From Sorghum bicolor (lineage: Eukaryota > Streptophyta > Magnoliopsida > Poales > Poaceae): a stretch of DNA of 64,000 nucleotides. This document shows, one piece after another, positions 56,466 to 64,000 of this stretch. Made by a program: the position numbers and the translations under genes. The number at the start of each line of letters is the position of its first letter. The first letter of the stretch is position 1. A model generated the notes under the pieces. That model worked only from the letters and a program-made list of their open reading frames with translations, made no database searches and was not told the origin of the DNA. The DNA lies in contig NC_012873.2 of the NCBI RefSeq assembly GCF_000003195.3, positions 10,377,894 to 10,441,893 on the forward strand, given 5' to 3'.

Positions 56466-56646
56466 GAATACGCCGTACTAAACATGGATACAGAGCTCTC
56501 AATGCTCATGGCTGTGAAATTTGTCTTTGTGACAGTACTTCACTGCATCGAGCTTATTGTTCCTGTGTGTTTCTTCCTGATCCTGTGTTGGTCATATAAT
56601 AAGTGTGCCTGTTATCAGCTATAGAACGGAGATGATGATGTACTGA

Positions 56647-57343
56647 GGCCTTGTTTAGATGCGAAAAGATTTTAGATTTCGCTACAGTAGCACTTTCGTT
56701 TGTTTGTGACAAATATTGTCTAATTATAGACTAATTAGGATCAAAAGATTCGTTTTGCGATTTATAGTTAAACTGTACAATTAGTTTTTATTTTCGTCTA
56801 TATTTAATGCTTTATATATGTGTCGAATGATTCAATGTGACAGGGAATCTTAAAAACTTTTTGGTTTTTGGGGTGAACTAAGGCCTTGTTTAGATGTGAA
56901 AAATTTTTGGATTTCGTTACTGTAGCACTTTCGTTTGGTTGTGGTAAATATTGTCCAATCATAGACTAACTAAGGTCAAAAGATTCGTCTCGCGATTTAC
57001 AGTCAAACTGTGTGATTGGTTTTTATTTTTGTCTATATTTAATACTTCATGCATGTGCCGCAAGATTCGATGTGACAGGGAATGTTGAAAACTTTTTGGA
57101 TTTTGAGGTGTTTAGTTCCTCAACGAAATAATTTTGTGATCGTTTGTTTGTGGTAATTATTGTCCAATCGTGGACTACCTAGGATCAAAAGATTCATCTT
57201 GTCAATTTCGACTAAACTGTGTAATTAGTCTTTATTTTCGTCTATATTTAATACTTTATGCATACGTCTAAAGATTTGATGTGACGGGGAACCTTGAAAA
57301 ATTTTGGGTGTTTGGTGGAAGTAAACAAGGCCTAAACAAGGCC
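56647..57343. mobile_element. MITE with a same-family dimer inserted in its right end
   Basis: The outer copy is flanked by TGA (56644-56646, 57344-57346). Its right end GAAC-TAA-ACAAGGCC is split by 56882-57332 with TAA on both sides (56879-56881, 57333-57335). The insert is a fusion of two truncated copies that meet near 57110-57115. This repeats the arrangement at 55795-56251. Confidence 0.85.
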
Positions 57344-57346
57344 TGA

Positions 57347-58155
57347 GATGGAAAAACACAAGAAACACAAAGCTGTGTTGGATTAATATATGCTGTGTTT
57401 GTCAGCTTATTTCAAAAATAAAAGAAAACAAAGATATAAAATTATGACCTCTTACTTGACCAAAAATTAAATAAATAATTTGAGCTATGAAGGTCGAATG
57501 TCTAGTACACATCACGGTAGAAAAGGTTTGGAATAATAACACCAAAAAAGATTTGGTATAATTGTTGAGAAAGTAGACAACTTTCAGATGAAAACTAGAA
57601 CATAAATCATGACAACTTTAGATACGAGTATAAACATAGCTCATATACTAGTCAGATTAAACATCATGAACTTAAATCGTATAGTAGGTCAGATTAAACA
57701 ACATGAACATAAATACGATACTAGTTGATATATTTATATAGAGAGGAAAACTCTCTACCTCCTCATCAATTAGTAATATGATACTAATTGATGTTACATG
57801 TTTCTGCTCTATTCATGGGCTTAAACATTAAAAGCCCATTAGAAAACATAGGTATTGGGCCTTTGAGATTTATTTATAATTTATGCATACAGGTTTAGGG
57901 GACTAGACCATATAAATTTTAACAACAATGACATAAAGTTGGAGAATTTCTGATTTACTACCAAAGCATCATACTTTACTATTATTTTTTTCCAGCTAAA
58001 CTATCTTTATTAAGGATGACCCCTATTTAAAAATACCGAATAAAAAATATTTTAAGAGTTGTTTCATATGCCGAAATTTTTAATATAACCTTAACTCAGT
58101 TATTGACAAGATATTTATACATAGAATTGACTATGAAAGAAGTCAAAATACCATC
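57347..58155. other. AT-rich intergenic DNA
   Basis: No gene and no clear element. A short direct repeat (AGATTAAACAACATGAAC / AGATTAAACATCATGAAC) occurs near 57650-57710. Confidence 0.55.
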
Positions 58156-58163
58156 TTTGTTAA

Positions 58164-58839
58164 TAGGGATGAAAACGGTTCGGATCAGAGCGGATAATGC
58201 CTTTTTTATACCCTAATCCGCTTTTCTTTGTCAGATTTGGATCAGAGCGGATAATACATGGATTCGGATGCAAATACGAATTTTTTTGAATGTCGGAACT
58301 GGTAAGGATATGGAGCGGAATCGGATTGGCTACGGATTTAAATAGTGGAGTAATATGTGCATACTTAGAGAATTATATTATTGTCAAAAATAAATATTTT
58401 TTTAAGAACCAATAACAAGTAATAGACAATATCCTTCATTTCATTATATGTTGTGGCTATAACACCAACACAATTAACATTTAACACTTAACAAATTATC
58501 CTTACTCACAAATAATAAGTTATTAGTCAATATGGAATAATAGTAAGCAAAATTTCAATTCAAAATTGATAACATCAAACAACAACATCACAAAAATAAG
58601 AGTTCTCAAGTAATAAATTATCAGATATCCTATTATAAACATCGAATAATCTGCCTAAAATTTGTCGATAATCCATATCCGGCGGATTTTGTCGATTCCA
58701 TTTCCTACCCCGTATCCACACATAGTCGGATTCGGATTATCCATATCCGTATGGATATTAAAAATTCTTCTGCACATTCTTAGCATTCGGATTTTGATCC
58801 GATCAGAGCGGATGATTATTCACACCACTTTCATCCCTA
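58164..58839. mobile_element. Non-autonomous hAT-like element, 676 bp
   Basis: Ends TAGGGATGAAAACGG and CCACTTTCATCCCTA are inverted repeats. The flanks TTTGTTAA (58156-58163) and TTTGTGAA (58840-58847) match at 7 of 8 positions. Subterminal GATCAGAGCGGATAAT motifs occur at both ends (near 58182, 58241 and, as GATCAGAGCGGATGAT, 58801). No transposase. Confidence 0.82.
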
Positions 58840-58847
58840 TTTGTGAA

Positions 58848-60264
58848 GATTTTACATAAATGGATGTAAACCCTCATTTAGATTAATCAAAACCACAAGG
58901 GCAACAGTATATATTATGCCAATCAGTTAGCAAGATCTCGTGAAGTAGACACTAAGAGGACTTGAACTAAGCACCTTTGATACTGTTGCATGTTTTCCAT
59001 GAATAATATCAAACAACGAAGGGTATCAAAATTTTGAAACCTTGGGTAGTGACCACTTTGTATATTCAATCTCTTGAGTTTTAGAAATTAGTCCTTCACG
59101 CCCATGAGGCTTGACCAATTCCCCCGCTTTCTTACTAAATTGACTTAAAGTAATAGTTCTAAGGTGTTTTCTCGGAACAAATTCAAACTTTTGTCATATT
59201 TACTCTTCATTGAACAACTTAAAGTAATAGTTCTAAGGTGTTCTTTCGGAACAAATTCAAATTTTTGCATACCAAAGTTTTGAATTCTCAGCTCTCCTTG
59301 GATTTTTTTTGGCTTAAACGGAATGTGCCATTTAACTAAACGACACTTCATTATGTGTTGGTTCTTTTTCAAGAAAAACCTCAGTCTATAGTCTACTTTA
59401 TTAAATACACATGGAACCTTAAAGAAAAGAAGCATGAACAAAGGTAAAGTTAACATAATCAAATTAATTAGAACAAGCCCATCCTACTAACAACATTTTT
59501 TCCTTCCTAACCACATAACCTCTTCTCGACTCTATTATCTATGGTCTTCAATCTTCATTGTTAAGTTTCACTCGTATGTTAATTTAGATCTAACAATTGT
59601 TTCACTTAATATAATCTTTTTGGATATTCTTCTGGGAAAATGTGAGTTTATTGGAAATGAGTTAAATCTGAGAAATGAACTGGCTTATATACAGAAAACC
59701 CTTTGTTACTGATTAACTGCAGGATTTGCTCTACGATCTACTACCTCTGTCCCCAAAAGAATGCAATTTTAGTACAGTGTCACGTTTTAGTACCTTAAGT
59801 TTGCCCAATTATAGATAAAAAAGTATCCACGTTTACAATATCAAATAAATATTGTCATATTAGTTACAAAATATATTTAATTTAAAACTATAAATGTGAA
59901 TATTATTGACTAAAAACTTGGTCAAACGTGAATCACTTTTATGGCACACAACCTATAGTTGAATTTGTTTGAGGACCAAGGTTGTACCACATACTATTGG
60001 CTAATGAAAAGGACATGTTTGAAACGGATCAAATCAACACATGAATAAGAGTTTTCATATATCCCTTTATCATGACCTTAAATTCCAGGAGTTTATCCGG
60101 TTGTTGACTGTGTGCCAAATGCGCACATGTTTTTCTTTGTCTATCCAAAACTCCAAATAGTTTACATTTGGTTTTGTAATGGAGCTATGGTGTGGGGGTG
60201 TTTAGATCTAGAGACTAAAGTTTAGTCCCTGTCACATTGGACTCGGATGCTAATTAGGAATTTA
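58848..60264. other. Intergenic DNA with no convincing gene
   Basis: A minus-strand frame at 59145-59462 (105 codons) has no recognisable domain, and its sequence contains a 40-base direct repeat (AGTAATAGTTCTAAGGTGTT near 59150 and 59224). Stowaway-like remnants occur at about 59745-59945. Confidence 0.5.
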
Positions 60265-60503
60265 GGCCTTGTTTAGTTCCAATTTTTTTTGAAAAAACGA
60301 CATTGTAGCATTTTTGTTTTTATTTGACAAACATTGTCTAATCATGGAGTAACTAGGCTTAAAAGTTTCGTCTCGCAATTTACAGATAAAGTGTGTAATT
60401 AGTTTTTATTTTTATCTATATTTAATGCTCTATGTGCCGCAGGATTCGATGTGACGGAAAATTTTGAAAAGTTTTTAGTTTTTTGGGTGATCTAAACAAG
60501 GCC
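60265..60503. mobile_element. PIF/Harbinger-like MITE, GGCCTTGTTTAG family
   Basis: Ends GGCCTTGTTTAGTTCC and ATCTAAACAAGGCC; the flanks TTA and TAG form an imperfect duplication. A decayed copy of the same family lies at about 60950-61170. Confidence 0.8.
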
Positions 60504-62516
60504 TAGTACACAAAAACTTGGGGTAGACATGTAGCACCTGAGTAATAAACTAACGGTAACAGGGTGTCGCTCCTTTTAATGACTGAATGCACGAATGCAT
60601 ATGCTTTTATATTCTTCTAGTCGCATATGGTATTTGTATATTCGGTTATAGCTGTGGCGAATTGCAGATCCAGCTCCTCTCCATTTCATGATGCTTTGCT
60701 CCGTACCAGGGCGCCGAATTATATTTGCTGGGGACCGGCAGGCATGGACTAACAGCAATGATCATCGCTGGACGTGTTAAGATCATTTCCATCATCAAAC
60801 ACGCCTCCAGATGGGATTAAACTAACAGAGCTCGCCATCACGAGGCTTGCCATGCAACGTACGGCAACCAACTCTCTGTTGGCGGTGTGTGTGTGTGGGT
60901 GGCACTTTGTTTATTGAGCGTTTCCACCCCATTTGATACGGTTCCAGAGTGTCCCTAAAATCCGAAAACTTTTTAACTCCATCACATTGAATCTTACGGC
61001 ACATACATAAAGCATTAAATATAGATAAAAAATAATTAATTGCACAATTTGTCTGTAATTTGTGAGAAGAATCATTTAAGCCTAGTTACTCCATGGTTAG
61101 ATAATAATTGTTAAATACAAACGAAAGTGCTACAATGTCAATATCTAAAAGCTTTTTGATCTAAAGCAGGCAGTGGGTTCGGATTCGGAAAGTATAAAAG
61201 CATATAGTGGTTTCAAAATCTAAAAACTTTTTGGATCATAATGTGGGTATGTGAGAAGAGAAGGCAATTCGGAAAAGAAACACCATGTCCCCTGTTTTCT
61301 TGCAAGAATCAAGAATCAAAACAAGCTGTTTGACAGGATTTAACGGTTCCTAGAGGGAAACAGTCCCAATTACATGGAAGAATGTTCAATTAAGATTTTG
61401 CTCTCCTAGTAGAAAAAGTATAAAAGCATACTTCCTCCGTTAAAAAAAATACATTTTCATTTTTCATGAAGTCAACTAATTTAAATTTAATCAAGGTTGT
61501 TTGGCTTGCTAAATTTTGGTTGATTCTATTGCTGATTTGTTGTGCGAGAAAAGTATTGTTCCTTCATTGAAAAGTACCACTGAATAGTGTTGAAAAATAG
61601 GGTGCAAATTTATAAAAAGTTATGTAAATATTTATACCACACTATAAAAACATATTTCATGATTAATTTAACAATATTTATTTGGTATTATAAATGTTAT
61701 TTTTATATAGATTGGATCAAATATGAAATTGGTCAATGAAACAATAAGCACACTTTTTTGACGGGGAAATACGTCAAAAGAATAGCTACCGGCATTAGCT
61801 AGTCGGGCCACATTTCGAGGGTGCACTGAATCATTCCATGACGAAGGATTCATTTCTAATTAAAAAAACAAAGGATTCATTTCTATCATACTTCCTTCTA
61901 CCATTAAGAATGGTATCTCATTTCTCAAAAGGTTAATATTTTTAACTCTATCAAAATATATACAAGAGAATATTAATATTTATGGTGCATAACAAGTATC
62001 ATTACATTAATTGTTGAATATGTTTTTATAAAAATATTGTTAATATTTTTTATGAACTTAGTCAAACTTAAAAAAGTTCAACCAGTACAAAATCCTACAT
62101 AACTCTTTTTTGGGGGGTGTAGTTGTAGTGTGTTAGAGTAGCTACCCATGTTGCTGAATGGTACTCTAGATACATAAATTTTTAACTGTATATAGATATA
62201 ATATATACCTAGGTGCATTGCAAATGCTATTTATCTAGAAAAAATCAGAATGACTTGCAATTTGCTGTGGATGGAGTATTAATTTAGGAAGAAGAAACAA
62301 TAAAACCGAAGTTTGTGTAAGTGAGATATGATTTATGTAAGGCCGATTATTAGTTTAATTCTGGAAAAAGAGAAAGAGGTTTAATTAATGGTCTATTGCA
62401 TTCCAATTCCATTGTATGAGATGGATGAGATGGGCCTAGGTTGACACTAGGCTTAGGTGTAGCACAAGGTGTTGTTGACATTTTCGTCCATAAGGAAATC
62501 CTAGTAATTAGCCTAA
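60504..62516. other. AT-rich intergenic DNA
   Basis: It contains the decayed MITE at about 60950-61170 and Stowaway-like scraps near 61425-61500 and 61890-62090. Short frames here have no recognisable product. Confidence 0.5.
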
Positions 62517-62893
62517 GGGCACTTACAATATGGTAGTTTCTATCGATATTAATTACACTGCTACATAGGCAATTTGCTGATGTGGCAAGAGATTTAACGA
62601 AGAGAGAAAAAAAATTCAAGAAACAAGAATCTGGGTCTTCACAGTTACCAATATCGTAGCCTATTGGGAGAGCGAATATTGTTTCTTCTATCACCACTTA
62701 TGTCGTGTACTGTAGAAAATCTTGCACTAGAAAAGATGATTTCTTGATACGCCCATTGGGAGAGCGAATTCGTTTCATCTATCACCACTTATGTCGTGTA
62801 CTGTAGAAAATCTTGCACTAGAAAAGATGATTTCTTGATACAATGTTCTATGTTATAGAAACTGCTAAATAGTTTCATATATTGGGAGTGCCC
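62517..62893. mobile_element. PIF/Harbinger-like MITE, GGGCACTTACAAT family, with an internal duplication
   Basis: Ends GGGCACTTACAATATGG and CATATATTGGGAGTGCCC are inverted repeats flanked by TAA (62514-62516, 62894-62896). The interior holds an 87-bp tandem duplication (62663-62750 and 62755-62841, starting ATTGGGAGAGCGAAT). Confidence 0.82.
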
Positions 62894-63392
62894 TAAGTGG
62901 TTATGAATGCTGTTCCTTAGTTGCAGCTGCTGCAGACAATAGAAACAACTGCAGCAGTAGCTGCGAGCAAAACCTAAAATGGGGACGATGACAAACAATA
63001 TTGTTTTGACGTGTGGCACAACTATACAAGCTCATTAGCTTTGTTGGTATAAGAAGGGAGAGGCCAAGATGACAAATTGATTATGCTAGGTCCTAAAGTT
63101 AGAGTAACACTGCAGTGTGCGAACCATGGTCATCATAGTGAATTAGAAAACTATTGCTGTGAAAAATATACGCTGACATCTGAAACAAAACCTTTAGAAA
63201 CTGCATGCCAACCACACATTGAGAGACACAGGGAGAAAAAAAAAAGCTTTTTTAGTTGGTGTTATTACCACAAATGGCCATTTTACACACTAAAAATTTT
63301 GCACGGAAAAATCGATTGCACAGTAGATCTATCTAACTATTGTTGTGATTTTGGAGCCGGTGGATCACTAAGGCTTTGATTAGTTGTTTGCT

Positions 63393-63635
63393 GGCCTTGT
63401 TTAGTTCCAAACTTTTTTTACAAAATGGACACTATAACACTTTCGTTTGTATTTGCTAAATATTGTCCAATTATAGATTAACTAGGCTCAAATGATTTGT
63501 CTCGCAAATTACAGGTAAACTATGTAATTAGTTATTTCTTTTATCTATATTTAATGTTCCATGCATGTGCCGTAAGATTCGATGTGACAGAAAATCTGAA
63601 ATTTTTGTAAAATTTTTTAGGAACTAAAATAGGCC
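63393..63635. mobile_element. PIF/Harbinger-like MITE, GGCCTTGTTTAG family
   Basis: Ends GGCCTTGTTTAGTTCC and GGAACTAAAATAGGCC enclose the usual interior. No clean target duplication. Confidence 0.8.
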
Positions 63636-63787
63636 AGGTGGATCTGTATCCCTTATACAACTAAGAAGAACAAAACTAAGACTATTATTTCGTGCGACAT
63701 TTATTTTCGCTTTGTCCGTCCGCCCCTACCCCTCGCGATACCGCGCGTCGCATCCTCTCCTCCACTCCAAAACTTGCAAGATCTAGG

Positions 63788-63954
63788 CAGTAGCGAAGCC
63801 AGAAGCTTTTAAGAGTCCGGACAATTTTCATTAAGTAAAAATATTTAATTATAAAATTACATAATTATATATGAACATAATGAAAATTTTCTTTCAAATT
63901 TGGAAAGAAGCCCGGCCGGCCGCCCGGGGTGGCCGGGCGGTGGCTCCGCCAGTG
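63788..63954. mobile_element. Short non-autonomous hAT element, 167 bp
   Basis: Ends CAGTAGCGAAGCCA and TGGCTCCGCCAGTG are inverted repeats with a perfect 8-bp duplication GATCTAGG (63780-63787, 63955-63962). The ends match those of the larger hAT at 7516-8340, so both belong to one family. Confidence 0.9.
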
Positions 63955-63991
63955 GATCTAGGCACGAATCACGCTCCCTCCCATCGTGAGG

Positions 63992-64000
63992 ATGCCTCTC
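63992..64000 (+). CDS. Possible first codons of a gene running off the right edge
   Basis: After AT-rich DNA the sequence turns GC-rich and pyrimidine-rich from about 63710, like a grass 5' leader, and an ATG appears at 63992. Three codons are not enough to judge. If it is real, the hAT element at 63788-63954 sits in its leader. Confidence 0.15.

Noticed and set aside
59145..59462. 105-codon minus-strand frame
   Set aside because: No known domain and an internal 40-base direct repeat in non-coding-like DNA; not enough to call a gene.

Overview
The window looks like nuclear DNA of a panicoid grass, most likely Sorghum or a close relative. I infer this from the strong contrast between GC-rich gene ends and AT-rich intergenic DNA, canonical GT-AG introns, a CYP93-like P450, a HIPP metallochaperone, and dense grass-type transposons: PIF/Harbinger-like elements with GGCC(C/T)TGTTTAG ends, Stowaway, hAT, CACTA, copia and a Tekay-type gypsy. 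No bacterial, organellar, tRNA or rRNA genes were seen.

Layout. (1) 450-17330 (+): a seven-exon EF-hand Na+/Ca2+ exchanger-like (NCL) gene. Its third intron is 13.6 kb because a copia element (2531-15475, antisense, 279-bp LTRs, target duplication AGGGT) sits in it. That copia is itself broken by a truncated Sirevirus-like element (3982-7515), a hAT element (7516-8340) and a solo LTR (12434-14826). (2) 17331-22989: intergenic DNA with small elements. (3) 22990-24753 (+): a two-exon, 552-aa P450 of the CYP93 type. (4) 27036-38246 (+): a complete, young Ty3/gypsy chromovirus (LTRs about 2.58 kb, target duplication CTACG) with an extra ORF before gag and two nonsense codons in pol. (5) 39854-40739 (+): a truncated relative of the HIPP gene. 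(6) 44011-47303: a CACTA element with a solo LTR inserted in it. (7) 52633-54427 (+): an intact 489-aa HIPP gene ending in a CaaX box. (8) 54428-64000: gene-poor DNA with clustered and self-nested elements; a short unexplained ORF at 56283-56465 and possibly the start of another gene at the right edge.

The three intact genes (cation exchanger, P450, HIPP) do not form an obvious pathway. Two touch metal or Ca2+ handling, but I see no evidence of co-regulation.

Most unusual signal: the copia element in the NCL intron carries at least 24 short perfect hairpins whose stems all differ but whose five-base loop is nearly constant (TTCAG, TTCGG or TTCTG on the + strand). They lie in coding and non-coding parts of that element and stop at the borders of the elements nested in it. 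I know of no described feature that explains them.
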